DNA of 64,000 nucleotides from Nocardioides sp. REDSEA-S33_B3. GTDB taxonomy: Bacteria; Actinomycetota; Actinomycetes; Propionibacteriales; Nocardioidaceae. A program made the position numbers and the translations under genes. Shown one piece after another: positions 33,369 through 42,910 of the stretch. The stretch covers positions 43,851-107,850 of the forward strand of contig LUPK01000012.1 in NCBI GenBank assembly GCA_001627335.1, written 5' to 3'. The notes under the pieces were generated by a model, which was not told the DNA's origin, searched no databases, and worked only from the letters and a program-made list of their open reading frames with translations. The stretch's first letter is position 1; each line of letters starts with the position of its first letter.

Positions 33369-35126
33369 ATGGCACGCAAGACCGCCCGACCGGGCCGCAC
33401 CCTCGTGGTGTTCTTCCTGGTCATGGCGATCGCCTACGGCCTGGTCGCACTGGCCGGCACCTGGAAGCCCACCCTCGGCCTGGACCTCCAGGGCGGCACC
33501 AGCATCACGCTGCGCGCCGAGGGAGACCCCGGTGAGGAGGCGCTCGACCAGGCCCGTCAGATCATCGACGACCGCGTCAACGGCTCCGGTGTCGCCGAGG
33601 CCGAGGTGACCACCCAGGGTGGCAACGAGATCGTCGTGGAGATCCCCGGCGAGAACGCCCGCAACCTGATCGAGACCGTGCAGCGCACCGCGCAGCTGCG
33701 GTTCCGCCTGGTCGCGTGCTCCACCGTCGACGGCCGCTGCGCGACCACCACCGGCCTGCCCGAGGGCATCCAGATCGACCCCTCGACGACGCTCCCGCAG
33801 GACGAGGGTCAGGACGGGGGCCAGGACGGGGATGAGAGCCAGGGCCGCAACAACCGGGCTGCGCTCGGTGCCTGGGCGCGGCTCTCCGACACCCAGGGAG
33901 ACGGCGCCGACGGCTCAGACGGCTCCGGTGGCCAGGGCGACGAGAACAGCAACGGCAACCGCAACCGCAACGGCAACGGCCAGCAGTCGCCGTACGACGC
34001 CTGCGTCGCCGCCGCGGCCGACGACGAGACGACCGCCGAGCCGTTGTCCTGGATCGACAACCCCACGACCGCCTGCGTGGACGCGTTCAGCCAGTTCCAG
34101 GCCAGCGGCGGCTGCCAGCAGGGCGCCGCGCCGGTCATGGGTGACGACCCGGCCGCGCCGCTGATCACCTGCGACGAGGACGGCATCGCCTACCTGCTGT
34201 CCCCGGCGATGATCGAGGGCACGCAGCTCGACGACGCCGGTGCCGCGATCCCGCAGCAGCAGGTCAACTACGTGGTGACGCTGTCCTTCGACGGTGAGGG
34301 CACCGAGGTCTTCGCCGACATCTCCAACGCGCTGGTCGGCACCGAGAAGCAGTTCGCGATCGTGCTGGACGGCCAGGTGCTCTCGGCCCCCACGATGGAG
34401 GGACGCATCCTCGACGGCAACGCCCAGATCAGCGGTGACTTCAACGAGACCACCGCCAACAGCCTCGCCACCAGCCTGCGCTACGGCTCGCTGCCGATCG
34501 CCTTCGAGGACCAGCCGCTGGTCGAGACCATCGGTCCCTCGCTCGCCGGCGACCAGCTCAGCGCCGGTCTGACCGCCGGCGGCATCGGCCTGGCCATCGT
34601 CATGCTCTACTGCCTGCTCTACTACCGCGGCCTGGGCACGGTGGTGGTCGCCTCGCTGTTCGTGGCGGCGGGCATCACCTACGCCATGGTGCTGCTGCTC
34701 AGCGAGACCGCGAACTTCACCCTCACGCTGCCTGGCATCGCCGGGATCATCGTGGCCGTCGGCATCACCGCGGACTCCTTCATCGTCTACTTCGAGCGCA
34801 TCCGTGACGAGATGCGCATCGGCAAGTCGATGAAGGTCGCGGTCGAGGCCGGCTGGAAGCGCGCCCGCAACACCTGCCTGGCCGCCGACGCGGTCTCGCT
34901 GCTCGCGGCGGTGGTGCTCTACATCTTCGCCGCCGGCGTGGTGAAGGGCTTCGCGTTCGCGCTCGGCCTGACCACGATCATCGACCTCGTGGTGTTCTTC
35001 TGGTTCACCCACCCGATGGTCTCGTGGCTGGCCAAGTACCGCTTCTTCAACAAGGGGCACCGCCTGTCGGGCCTGAGCCCCGAGACGCTCGGTGTCGCGC
35101 GCACCGCCACCGGAGGGAACGCCTGA
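33369..35126 (+). CDS. secD: Protein translocase subunit SecD
   Basis: A 585-residue RND-type membrane protein that uses the proton gradient to help pull exported proteins across the membrane. The N-terminal helix (VVFFLVMAIAYGLVALAG) precedes LGLDLQGGTSITL. The large extracytoplasmic domain follows, then five C-terminal helices starting at GLTAGGIGLAIVMLY, with AGIIVAVGITADSFIVYFERIRDE. An unusual Gly/Asp/Ser/Asn-rich segment (residues about 145-205, with NGNRNRNGNG) is inserted in the periplasmic-side domain. One-base overlap with secF (TGATG). Confidence 0.96.
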   Translation: MARKTARPGRTLVVFFLVMAIAYGLVALAGTWKPTLGLDLQGGTSITLRAEGDPGEEALDQARQIIDDRVNGSGVAEAEVTTQGGNEIVVEIPGENARNLIETVQRTAQLRFRLVACSTVDGRCATTTGLPEGIQIDPSTTLPQDEGQDGGQDGDESQGRNNRAALGAWARLSDTQGDGADGSDGSGGQGDENSNGNRNRNGNGQQSPYDACVAAAADDETTAEPLSWIDNPTTACVDAFSQFQASGGCQQGAAPVMGDDPAAPLITCDEDGIAYLLSPAMIEGTQLDDAGAAIPQQQVNYVVTLSFDGEGTEVFADISNALVGTEKQFAIVLDGQVLSAPTMEGRILDGNAQISGDFNETTANSLATSLRYGSLPIAFEDQPLVETIGPSLAGDQLSAGLTAGGIGLAIVMLYCLLYYRGLGTVVVASLFVAAGITYAMVLLLSETANFTLTLPGIAGIIVAVGITADSFIVYFERIRDEMRIGKSMKVAVEAGWKRARNTCLAADAVSLLAAVVLYIFAAGVVKGFAFALGLTTIIDLVVFFWFTHPMVSWLAKYRFFNKGHRLSGLSPETLGVARTATGGNA

Positions 35127-36196
35127 TGGGCCGGTTCGCACAGCTCGGCAACGACCTGCACAGCGGTCGGCGCGGGATCGACTTCGTCGCCCGTCGCCTG
35201 GTCCTGTACGCCGTCTCGGTCGTGCTCATCGCCATCGCCGTGTTCGGGCTGTCCTACAAGGGCCTCAACCTCGGCATCGAGTTCACCGGTGGCACGCAGT
35301 ACCGCGTCCCGGTGGCCGCGGCCACCCAGGACGACGCCGACGCCCTGCGCCAGGCGGTCCTCGACTCCGGCGTCGAGGGGGCCAGCAACCCGATCGTGAG
35401 CACCGCCGGTGACGACGCGGTCCAGATCCAGGTCGAGCCGCTGAGCCTGGAGGAAGCCGCGATCGTCACCGAGGCGATCGTCGCGACGGCGGGCGTCAGC
35501 GCCGACGACCTCTCCCAGGAGGACATCGGGGCCTCGTGGGGACGTCAGATCGCCGAGCGCGCGCTGGTCGGTCTCGCCGTCTTCATCGTCCTGGTCGTCC
35601 TGTTCATCTGGGCCTACTTCCGCGAGTGGAAGATGTCGGTAGCCGCCCTGGTCGCCCTGGCCCACGACGTCATCATCACTGTCGGCATCTATGCCTTCAC
35701 CGGCTTCGAGGTCACCCCGGCCACCGTCACCGGGATCCTGACGATCCTCGCGTTCTCGCTCTACGACACCGTCGTCGTCTTCGACAAGGTCCGTGAGAAC
35801 ACCGAGGCGATGCGCGAGTCGCGCAAGAGCTACCGGCAGGCCGCCAACCTCGCGGTCAACCAGACCCTGGTGCGCTCGGTGAACACCTCGCTGGTGGCGC
35901 TGCTGCCGGTCGGCGCGATCCTCTACGTCGGAGCCGTCCAGCTCGGCGGGTCCTCGCTGCAGGACCTGGCGCTGGCGCTGTTCGTCGGCATGGCGGCCGG
36001 CACCTACTCCTCGGTCTGCATCGCCACCCCGCTGCTGGTGGACCTGAAGAACACCGAGGACGAGGTCAAGCTGGCCGAGAAGCGGGCCAAGGCCCGCCAG
36101 CGTGCCGCGGCCGACCCCTACGCCTCGGTGCCGAACTTCGCCGACGACATGCCCATCCACAACGACCCGGGCGTCGAACCGCCGTCGTCACGATGA
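35126..36196 (+). CDS. secF: Protein translocase subunit SecF
   Basis: A 356-residue partner of SecD with six transmembrane helices. YKGLNLGIEFTGGTQYRV is the N-terminal signature. The later helices include VTGILTILAFSLYDTVVVFDKVREN and NTSLVALLPVGAILYVGA. ATG 35126 overlaps the secD stop. Its stop overlaps the apt start by ATGA, so a purine salvage gene is coupled to the export operon. Confidence 0.96.
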   Translation: MGRFAQLGNDLHSGRRGIDFVARRLVLYAVSVVLIAIAVFGLSYKGLNLGIEFTGGTQYRVPVAAATQDDADALRQAVLDSGVEGASNPIVSTAGDDAVQIQVEPLSLEEAAIVTEAIVATAGVSADDLSQEDIGASWGRQIAERALVGLAVFIVLVVLFIWAYFREWKMSVAALVALAHDVIITVGIYAFTGFEVTPATVTGILTILAFSLYDTVVVFDKVRENTEAMRESRKSYRQAANLAVNQTLVRSVNTSLVALLPVGAILYVGAVQLGGSSLQDLALALFVGMAAGTYSSVCIATPLLVDLKNTEDEVKLAEKRAKARQRAAADPYASVPNFADDMPIHNDPGVEPPSSR

Positions 36197-36750
36197 GCAC
36201 GGGGTCGCTCGAGGCGGCGCGCGAGGCCCTCGCCCGGCTCGTCCTCGACATCCCCGACCACCCGGAGCCGGGGGTGGTGTTCAAGGACATCACCCCCGTC
36301 CTGTCCGACCCCGCGGGTCTGGCGGCGGTCGTAGCCGGCCTGACCACGGCCGGCCTCGACGAGTCCGGCTCGTCCCGCGTCGACGCCGTCGTCGGGATGG
36401 AGGCACGCGGCTTCATCCTCGCCCCGCCGGTGGCGCTCGCCCTGGGGGCCGGTTTCGTGCCCGTCCGCAAGGCAGGCAAGCTGCCGCGCGAGACCCACGC
36501 GGTCTCCTACGACCTGGAGTACGGCTCGGCCACCCTGGAGGTGCACCGTGACGCGGTCCGGCCCGGCGACCGGGTGCTCCTGGTCGACGACGTGCTGGCG
36601 ACCGGCGGCACAGCCCGCGCGACGGCCGAGCTCGTGCAGGCCTGCGGAGCGGTGGTCGTGGGGGTCGCCGTGCTCATGGACCTCGCCTTCCTGCCCTGGC
36701 GCGCCGCGTTGGGGGACGTCGAGGTCACGAGTCTGCTGACCGTCGAGTGA
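36193..36750 (+). CDS. apt: Adenine phosphoribosyltransferase
   Basis: A 185-residue type I phosphoribosyltransferase that makes AMP from adenine and PRPP. The PRPP loop is VLLVDDVLATGGTARAT. IPDHPEPGVVFKDITPVLSDP and VVGMEARGFILAP are characteristic of Apt. It sits between secF and rel, as in many actinobacteria, where nucleotide salvage and the stringent response genes are neighbours. Confidence 0.96.
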   Translation: MSTGSLEAAREALARLVLDIPDHPEPGVVFKDITPVLSDPAGLAAVVAGLTTAGLDESGSSRVDAVVGMEARGFILAPPVALALGAGFVPVRKAGKLPRETHAVSYDLEYGSATLEVHRDAVRPGDRVLLVDDVLATGGTARATAELVQACGAVVVGVAVLMDLAFLPWRAALGDVEVTSLLTVE

Positions 36751-36766
36751 CGGCCACCGCCCGACA

Positions 36767-36935
36767 CTAGTGCCGCGTCCCAGAAGTTCTTGGGCGCTTC
36801 GCGCCCCCCATGGCACGCACCTCGCTGCGTTGCCGACGCTTGCGAGAGGAACGGCTATGGCGGCGCGCCGGCGCCTGGCGATGCACGCACCCTGAGGACG
36901 CCAACCGTTCAACAACTTCCGAGACGCGACACTAG
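36767..36935. mobile_element. Miniature inverted-repeat element between apt and rel
   Basis: Terminal inverted repeats of 30 bp at 36767-36796 and 36906-36935 match at 24 of 30 positions (outermost CTAGTG both sides, then CGCGTC, GAAGTT). The 109 bp between them hold no frame of note. CGACACTAG occurs as a direct repeat at both ends (36762-36770, 36927-36935), though part of it comes from the repeat itself. Size and lack of coding fit a non-autonomous element. Confidence 0.65.
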
Positions 36936-36938
36936 ACT
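36933..36938 (+). promoter_or_regulatory. -10 box (TAGACT) for leaderless rel
   Basis: TAGACT ends 6 nt before ATG 36945, and half of it belongs to the right terminal repeat of the inverted-repeat element. No ribosome site precedes the ATG. Inferred. Confidence 0.5.
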
Positions 36939-36944
36939 GACCAG

Positions 36945-39290
36945 ATGAGCGAGGAGCGCACCGCACCGTCCGGACCGCGGGTCCCGCCGCGCCGGCCCGA
37001 CCGGGCCGTCTCCGCCGAGCGCAGCGGCGAGTCCACCTCGCCGTCCGCGCGGTCGATGCGCGCCCGACTCGCTCGGATGGGCACCAAGACCCAGACCCAC
37101 AACCCGGTGCTGGAGCCGCTCTTCAGGGCCGTGCGCGCCAATCACCCCAAGGCGGACCTGGCGCTCCTCGAGCGCGCCTACGCCACCGCCGAGGAGCTGC
37201 ACGCCACGCAGCTGCGCAAGAGCGGCGACCCCTACATCACCCACCCGCTCGCCGTGACGACGATCCTGGCGGGGATCGGCATGACCGAGCCGGTGCTGGT
37301 GGCGGCCCTGCTGCACGACACGGTCGAGGACACGCCCTACACCCTCGAGCAGCTCACCGCCGACTTCGGCGAGGAGGTCGCCCAGCTCGTCGACGGGGTG
37401 ACGAAGCTCGACAAGGTCGTCTACGGCGACTCGGCGCAGGCCGAGACCATCCGCAAGATGATCGTGGCGATGTCGCGCGACATCCGGGTCCTGGTCATCA
37501 AGCTGGCCGACCGGCTCCACAACATGCGCACGCTGCGGTTCGTCCCGCAGAAGAGCCAGGAGCGCACCGCGCGGGAGACCCTCGACATCTACGCGCCGCT
37601 GGCCCACCGGCTCGGCATGAACACCATCAAGTGGGAGCTGGAGGACCTTGCGTTCGCCACCCTGCACCCCAAGATCTACGACGAGATCGTGCGGATGGTC
37701 GCCGAGCGCGCCCCTTCGCGCGACCAGTTCATGGCCGAGGTCATCAGCCAGGTCGAGAACGACCTGCGCGAGGCCCGCATCAAGGCCAAGGTCACGGGGC
37801 GACCCAAGCACTACTACTCGATCTACCAGAAGATGATCCTGGGCGGTCGCGAGTTCTCCGACATCTACGACCTGGTCGGCATCCGGGTCCTCGTCGACGA
37901 CGACCGTGACTGCTACGCGGTGCTCGGCGTCCTGCACTCGCGCTGGAACCCGGTGCTGGGGCGTTTCAAGGACTACGTCGCGATGCCGAAGTTCAACATG
38001 TACCAGTCGCTGCACACCACCGTGATCGGGCCGCAGGGCAAGGCCGTGGAGATGCAGATCCGGACCTTCGCGATGCACCGCCGCGCCGAGTACGGCGTCG
38101 CCGCGCACTGGAAGTACAAGGAGGACGGCCGCAACGGCGTCGACACCGAGAAGCGCGCCGACGCCGGCTCGGGTGACATGAGCTGGGTCCGGCAGCTGCT
38201 GGACTGGCAGAACGAGGTCGAGGACCCGGGGGAGTTCCTGGAGTCGCTGCGCTTCGAGATCAACCGCGCGGAGACCTACGTCTTCACACCGCGCGGCGAC
38301 GTGATCGCACTGCCCTCGGGATCGACGCCGGTCGACTTCGCCTACGCCGTCCACACCGAGGTCGGTCACCGCACCATCGGCGCCCGCGTCAACGGTCGAC
38401 TGGTGCCACTGGAGTCCACCCTCGACAACGGCGACGTGGTGGAGGTCTTCACCTCCAAGTCGCCGACGGCCGCGCCCTCGCAGGACTGGTTGGGCTTCGT
38501 GAAGTCCAACCGTGCCCGCTCCAAGATCCGGCAGTGGTTCACCAAGGAGCGGCGCGAGGAGTCGATCGAGCAGGGCAAGGAGCAGATCGCCAAGCTCATG
38601 CGCAAGGAGGGCCTGCCCCTCAAGCGCCTGCTCACCCACGACTCGCTGAACCTCGTGGCCGAGCACTTCAAGCTCGGCGACGTCTCCTCGCTCTACGCCG
38701 CGGTCGGCGAGAACAACCTCTCCGCCCAGGCGGTCGTCAAGCAGGTCATCGACCTGCACGGCGGCACCGGCGGGGCCGAGGAGGACCTCGCCGAGGCGGT
38801 CACCATCACCGGTCGCCGGTCGCGGCGCAGCGCCTCGCACGGCGACGCCGGCGTCGTGGTCAAGGGCGCCTCGGACCTGTGGGTCAAGCTCGCCAAGTGC
38901 TGCACCCCGGTGCCGCCCGACCCGATCCTCGGCTTCGTGACCAAGGGCGGGGGAGTCTCGGTGCACCGCCGTGACTGCACCAACGCCGGCGACCTCGAGG
39001 CACGCCCCGAGAAGCTGCTCGAGGTGGAGTGGGCGCCCACGGAGTCCTCGACCTTCCTGGTCAACATCCAGGTCGAGGCGCTGGACCGCGCGCGGTTGCT
39101 CTCCGACATCACGATGGCGCTCTCGGACGCGCACGTGAACATCCTGTCGGCGAACCTGCAGACCTCCCGCGACCGGGTGGCCAAGAGCAGGTTCACCTTC
39201 GAGATGGCCGAGGCCAAGCACCTCGACAACGTCATCAAGGCCGTGCGCAACGTGCCCGGCGTCTTCGACGCCTACCGCGTCACGGGGTAG
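36945..39290 (+). CDS. rel: Bifunctional (p)ppGpp synthetase/hydrolase
   Basis: A 781-residue RelA/SpoT homologue that makes and degrades the alarmone (p)ppGpp. After a 40-residue polar N-terminus, the HD hydrolase domain has [12 protein letters not shown] and [13 protein letters not shown]. The synthetase domain has [23 protein letters not shown] and [24 protein letters not shown] ([20 protein letters not shown]) and C-terminal ACT ([17 protein letters not shown]) domains are present. Both catalytic halves look intact, as expected for the single long Rel of actinobacteria. Confidence 0.97.
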   Translation: MSEERTAPSGPRVPPRRPDRAVSAERSGESTSPSARSMRARLARMGTKTQTHNPVLEPLFRAVRANHPKADLALLERAYATAEELHATQLRKSGDPYITHPLAVTTILAGIGMTEPVLVAALLHDTVEDTPYTLEQLTADFGEEVAQLVDGVTKLDKVVYGDSAQAETIRKMIVAMSRDIRVLVIKLADRLHNMRTLRFVPQKSQERTARETLDIYAPLAHRLGMNTIKWELEDLAFATLHPKIYDEIVRMVAERAPSRDQFMAEVISQVENDLREARIKAKVTGRPKHYYSIYQKMILGGREFSDIYDLVGIRVLVDDDRDCYAVLGVLHSRWNPVLGRFKDYVAMPKFNMYQSLHTTVIGPQGKAVEMQIRTFAMHRRAEYGVAAHWKYKEDGRNGVDTEKRADAGSGDMSWVRQLLDWQNEVEDPGEFLESLRFEINRAETYVFTPRGDVIALPSGSTPVDFAYAVHTEVGHRTIGARVNGRLVPLESTLDNGDVVEVFTSKSPTAAPSQDWLGFVKSNRARSKIRQWFTKERREESIEQGKEQIAKLMRKEGLPLKRLLTHDSLNLVAEHFKLGDVSSLYAAVGENNLSAQAVVKQVIDLHGGTGGAEEDLAEAVTITGRRSRRSASHGDAGVVVKGASDLWVKLAKCCTPVPPDPILGFVTKGGGVSVHRRDCTNAGDLEARPEKLLEVEWAPTESSTFLVNIQVEALDRARLLSDITMALSDAHVNILSANLQTSRDRVAKSRFTFEMAEAKHLDNVIKAVRNVPGVFDAYRVTG

Positions 39291-39292
39291 GC

Positions 39293-39317
39293 CGCTCCTC
39301 GCACCTCGACCAGCGGG
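39293..39317. repeat. Dispersed repeat, short form
   Basis: CGCTCCTCGCACCTCGACCA, nearly the 3' half of the copies at 20743 and 42861. It fills most of the gap between the converging rel and DUF349 genes. Confidence 0.6.
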
Positions 39318-39322
39318 GCGAG

Positions 39323-40564
39323 CTACGAGAAGTCCGCCGAGGCGCGCTTGGCCATGTCGAGGAAGGCCTGGCGCGAGGCGAGGTTCTCCTCGAGCTCCTT
39401 GACCTTGTTCTCGTTCCCCGACGCCTTGGCCTTCTCCAGGTCCGCGGAGACCTTGTCGATCGCGGCCTGCAGCTGGCTGACCATGTCGTCGGCGCGGGCG
39501 GACTTCTCCGGGTCCGAGCGGCGCCACTGCTCCTGCTCGAGGTCGCGGATGACGTTCTCGACCTTGCGGATGCGGCCCTCGAGCTCCTTCATCCGCGAGC
39601 GCGGTACCTTGCCGGCGGCGTCCCACCGGTCCGCGATGTCGCGGAAGGTGCGCTTGGCGGCCTCGAGGTCCGAGCCGTCGCCCTCCAGGGCGGGCAGCAG
39701 CGCCTCGGCCTCGACGAGCAGCGCCTCCTTGACCTCGGCGTTGGCGGCGAACTCCTCGTCGAGCTTGGCGTTCTCGGCGTCCCGGGCGCCGAAGAAGGCG
39801 TCCTGGGCGCCGCGGAACCGCTTCCAGAGTGCGTCGTCGACGTCCTTGGGCGCCGGGCCGGCGGCCTTCCACTGCTTCATCAGGTCGCGGTAGCGGCCGG
39901 CGGTGGGCCCCCACTCGGTGGAGTCGGCGAGCGCCTCGGCCTCCTTGACCAGGCGCTCCTTGACGGCGCGGGCCCCCTCGCGCTGCTCGTTGACCTCGGC
40001 GAAGTGCGCCTTGCGGCGACGGGTGTAGGTGGTGCGGGCGGTGGAGAAGCGGCGCCAGAGGGCGTCGTCACCGGCGCGGTCGATGCGCGGGATCTTCTTC
40101 CACTGGTCCAGGAGGTCGCGCAGGCGGTTCGCGCCGCCGCGCCAGTCGGTGCCCTCGGCGATCTTCTCCGCCTCGGCGACGACCTTCTCCTTGGCAGCCT
40201 TGGCCTCGGCCTGCTTCGCGGCCTTCTCGGCCTTGCGTGCCTCACGCTGCGTGGCGATGACGGGGCCGAGCGCGTCGAGGCGCCCGGTCAGCGACACCAG
40301 GTCCCCGACGGCGTTGGCGCCGTCGACCTGGGCGGCGACCTTCTTCACCGACTCCGCGGCCTCCTCGGGGCTCATGACCCCGGAGTTGATGCGCTTCTCG
40401 AGCAGCTCGACCTCGAAGGCCAGTGCGGCGTACCGCTCGGTGTAGAAGGCGAGTGCCTCCTCGGGCGTGCCCTCGGGGTACTGCCCCACGGAACGTTCGC
40501 CGTCGGCGGTCCTCACGTACACGGTCCCGTCGCTGTCGACCCGGCCCCACTCGTGGCTCGTCAC
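39323..40564 (-). CDS. DUF349 repeat protein
   Basis: A 413-residue, highly charged helical protein with several DUF349 repeats, seen as recurring W-x-A/DAG-x-APK/VP motifs (for example QWKAAGPAPKDVDDALWKRF and DQWKKIPRIDRAGDDALWRRF). It begins with SHEWGRVDSDGTVYVRTADG and ends in coiled coil (VSADLEKAKASGNENKVKEL). Function is poorly known. GTG 40564 is the start with AGGGAC upstream. It converges on rel with about 30 bp between. Confidence 0.88.
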   Translation of the reverse strand: MTSHEWGRVDSDGTVYVRTADGERSVGQYPEGTPEEALAFYTERYAALAFEVELLEKRINSGVMSPEEAAESVKKVAAQVDGANAVGDLVSLTGRLDALGPVIATQREARKAEKAAKQAEAKAAKEKVVAEAEKIAEGTDWRGGANRLRDLLDQWKKIPRIDRAGDDALWRRFSTARTTYTRRRKAHFAEVNEQREGARAVKERLVKEAEALADSTEWGPTAGRYRDLMKQWKAAGPAPKDVDDALWKRFRGAQDAFFGARDAENAKLDEEFAANAEVKEALLVEAEALLPALEGDGSDLEAAKRTFRDIADRWDAAGKVPRSRMKELEGRIRKVENVIRDLEQEQWRRSDPEKSARADDMVSQLQAAIDKVSADLEKAKASGNENKVKELEENLASRQAFLDMAKRASADFS

Positions 40565-40694
40565 GGCTCGTCCCTGGTGTTCGGTGCCCTCGCGGGGGCA
40601 ATGTGGTCAGCGGCACAGCGCGGCCCTGGGCCGCAGCAGGCACCCATGCTAGTCATGCGGAGTATCTCGGTTCGGCCCTGCCCGTCCGGATCGC

Positions 40695-40700
40695 TAGGGT
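40695..40700 (+). promoter_or_regulatory. -10 box (TAGGGT) for a leaderless MBL-fold gene
   Basis: TAGGGT ends 6 nt before GTG 40707, the same spacing as at pdxT. Inferred. Confidence 0.5.
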
Positions 40701-40706
40701 TGCCGG

Positions 40707-41447
40707 GTGTTGATCGCCGGCTTCCCCGCAGGTCCCTGGGGCACCAACTGCTACGTCGTGGCCACCGGCCCCGGGCAGGAGTGCGTGGTCGTCGACCCCG
40801 GGAAGGACGCCGCCTCCGGCGTCGCCGAGGTCGTCCGCGAGCACCGGCTCAAGCCGGTCTCGGTCTTGGTGACCCACGGACACCTCGACCACATGTGGTG
40901 CGTCACGCCCGTCGCGGGCGCCTACGACGCCACCGCCTGGATTCACCCCGAGGACCGTCACCTGCTGGCCGACCCGTTGGCCGGCATCTCCACCGACATG
41001 CGACGGATGCTGCCCCAGCTGCTCGGCAGCCAGGACGCTGCGTGGACCGAGCCCGACGACGTCAAGGAGCTCGGTGACGGTGCCACCCTCGAGCTGGCGG
41101 GCGTGGAGTTCCTCGTCGACCACACCCCGGGCCACTCCCGTGGATCGGTCACCTTCCGCACGCCGTACGCCGACAGCGCCGACGTCTCCGAGGTGATGTT
41201 CTCCGGCGACCTCCTCTTCGCGGGATCGATCGGTCGCACGGACCTGCCTGGGGGAGACCACCCGACGATGCTCCGCTCGTTGGCCACCAAGGTGCTGCCG
41301 CTGGCCGACGACGTCGTGGTGCTGCCCGGTCACGGCGAGCAGACCTCGATCGGCCGCGAGCGTGCGACCAACCCCTACCTGCTCGACCTCGCCGACGAGC
41401 CGGGCCCGGGTGGCGCCGGCACCGACCCCGTGACGCGGGGGCTCTGA
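40707..41447 (+). CDS. MBL-fold metallo-hydrolase (glyoxalase II-like)
   Basis: A 246-residue metallo-beta-lactamase-fold hydrolase. The zinc motif is THGHLDHMW (HxHxDH), followed by HTPGHSRGSVTF, MFSGDLLFAGSIGRTDLPGGDH and the C-terminal LPGHGEQTSIGRE. These match the YcbL/glyoxalase-II subgroup. The substrate is probably a thioester or related metabolite. It is one base ahead of hisS, the usual neighbour in this phylum. Confidence 0.9.
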   Translation: MLIAGFPAGPWGTNCYVVATGPGQECVVVDPGKDAASGVAEVVREHRLKPVSVLVTHGHLDHMWCVTPVAGAYDATAWIHPEDRHLLADPLAGISTDMRRMLPQLLGSQDAAWTEPDDVKELGDGATLELAGVEFLVDHTPGHSRGSVTFRTPYADSADVSEVMFSGDLLFAGSIGRTDLPGGDHPTMLRSLATKVLPLADDVVVLPGHGEQTSIGRERATNPYLLDLADEPGPGGAGTDPVTRGL

Positions 41448-41448
41448 C

Positions 41449-42840
41449 ATGGCCAGGCCGACCCCGCTCAGCGGGTTCCCCGAGCTGCTGCCGCAGCAGC
41501 GCATCGTCGAGCAGCGGGTGATCGACACCCTGCGCGAGACCTTCGAGCTGCACGGGTTCGCCGGCATAGAGACCCGCGCGGTCGAGCCGGTCGACCAGCT
41601 CCTGCGCAAGGGCGACACCTCCAAGGAGGTCTACCTCCTGCGACGGCTGCACGAGGACTCCGCGGAGGGCCACTCCGGCATCGGGTTGCACTTCGACCTG
41701 ACCGTGCCCTTCGCGCGCTACGTCCTGGAGAACGCCGGCAAGCTGGAGTTCCCGTTCCGCCGCTACCAGGTGCAGAAGGTCTGGCGCGGCGAGCGTCCCC
41801 AGGACGGCCGCTACCGCGAGTTCACCCAGGCCGACATCGACGTGGTCGGGCGCGACGTCCTGCCGTTCCACCACGACGTCGAGGTCACGCGTGTCATGGT
41901 CGACGCCCTGAGCCGGCTGACCGACCCGGCCCGCCTCGGGCTACCGGGCTTCCGGCTCCAGGTCAACAACCGCAAGCTGATCCAGGGCTTCTACGCCGGG
42001 CTCGGCGTGGCCGAGGGTGACGCCACCGACGAGGTGATGCGCCTGGTCGACAAGCTCGACAAGCTCCCGGTGGAGAAGGTGCACGAGCTCCTGGTGGCCG
42101 AGGCCGGCGTCGACGCCGCCACGGCCGACCGCGTGCTCGCGCTGGCCACCATCCGGGCCACCGACGACTCCTTCGTCGCGCAGGTGCGCGACCTCGGCGT
42201 CTCCCACGACCTGCTGGACGAGGGGCTCGAGGAGCTCGCGGCCCTGGTGCGGGCCTGCGCCGACCTGGTGACCGACCGCGTGCGGGTCGAGGCGGACCTC
42301 TCGATCGCCCGGGGCCTGGACTACTACACCGGCACGGTGTTCGAGACGCGCCTGGACGGCTACGAGTCGCTGGGCTCGATCTGCTCCGGTGGGCGCTACG
42401 ACGCGCTCGCCACCGACGGGCGCTCGACCTACCCCGGGGTGGGGATCTCGCTCGGCGTCAGCCGCGTGCTCGTGCCGCTCCTGGCCCGCACCGGCCTCGC
42501 GGCCGACCGTGTGGTCCCCAGCGCCGTGGTCGTGGCCGTCAACGACGAGGACTCACGCGCCGCCTCCGACGCCGTCGCCCACGCGTTGCGCTCGCGCGGC
42601 GTGCCCTGCGAGGTCGCCGCCTCCGCGCAGAAGTTCGGCAAGCAGATCCGCTACGCCGAGCGACGGGGCGTGCCGTACGTCTGGTTCCCTCCCGCGGCCG
42701 ACGCGGATGCCGAGGGAAGCCACCAGGTCAAGGACATCCGGACGGGGGAGCAGCACGAGGTCGACCCGGCCACGTGGTCCCCTCCAGCCGAGGACCTGCG
42801 ACCGCGCGTCTCCACCCCAGACCGACCCAGTCACCCGTGA
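41449..42840 (+). CDS. hisS: Histidine--tRNA ligase
   Basis: A 463-residue class II synthetase. Motif 1 region [20 protein letters not shown], motif 2 with [29 protein letters not shown], the histidine-A signature [13 protein letters not shown] and the C-terminal anticodon domain are all visible. ATG 41449 directly follows the MBL-gene stop. The last 20 residues are low-complexity. Confidence 0.96.
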   Translation: MARPTPLSGFPELLPQQRIVEQRVIDTLRETFELHGFAGIETRAVEPVDQLLRKGDTSKEVYLLRRLHEDSAEGHSGIGLHFDLTVPFARYVLENAGKLEFPFRRYQVQKVWRGERPQDGRYREFTQADIDVVGRDVLPFHHDVEVTRVMVDALSRLTDPARLGLPGFRLQVNNRKLIQGFYAGLGVAEGDATDEVMRLVDKLDKLPVEKVHELLVAEAGVDAATADRVLALATIRATDDSFVAQVRDLGVSHDLLDEGLEELAALVRACADLVTDRVRVEADLSIARGLDYYTGTVFETRLDGYESLGSICSGGRYDALATDGRSTYPGVGISLGVSRVLVPLLARTGLAADRVVPSAVVVAVNDEDSRAASDAVAHALRSRGVPCEVAASAQKFGKQIRYAERRGVPYVWFPPAADADAEGSHQVKDIRTGEQHEVDPATWSPPAEDLRPRVSTPDRPSHP

Positions 42841-42860
42841 ACGACAGCGACGAACAACCA

Positions 42861-42898
42861 GGTCTCGAGGCTCGCTCCACTCGCGCCTCGACCACCGA
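42861..42898. repeat. Dispersed repeat between hisS and aspS
   Basis: GGTCTCGAGGCTCGCTCCAC followed by TCGCGCCTCGACCACC. Its own ends (GGTCTCGAGG / CCTCGACCACC) are partly complementary. It is nearly identical to 20743-20778. Confidence 0.75.
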
Positions 42899-42910
42899 AA
42901 GGAAGCAGCA

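Noticed and set aside
36909..39914. A 1001-codon open frame antisense to rel and beyond
   Set aside because: It is the mirror of strongly conserved genes on the plus strand; its composition is a by-product of GC-rich third codon positions and it shows no family motif.
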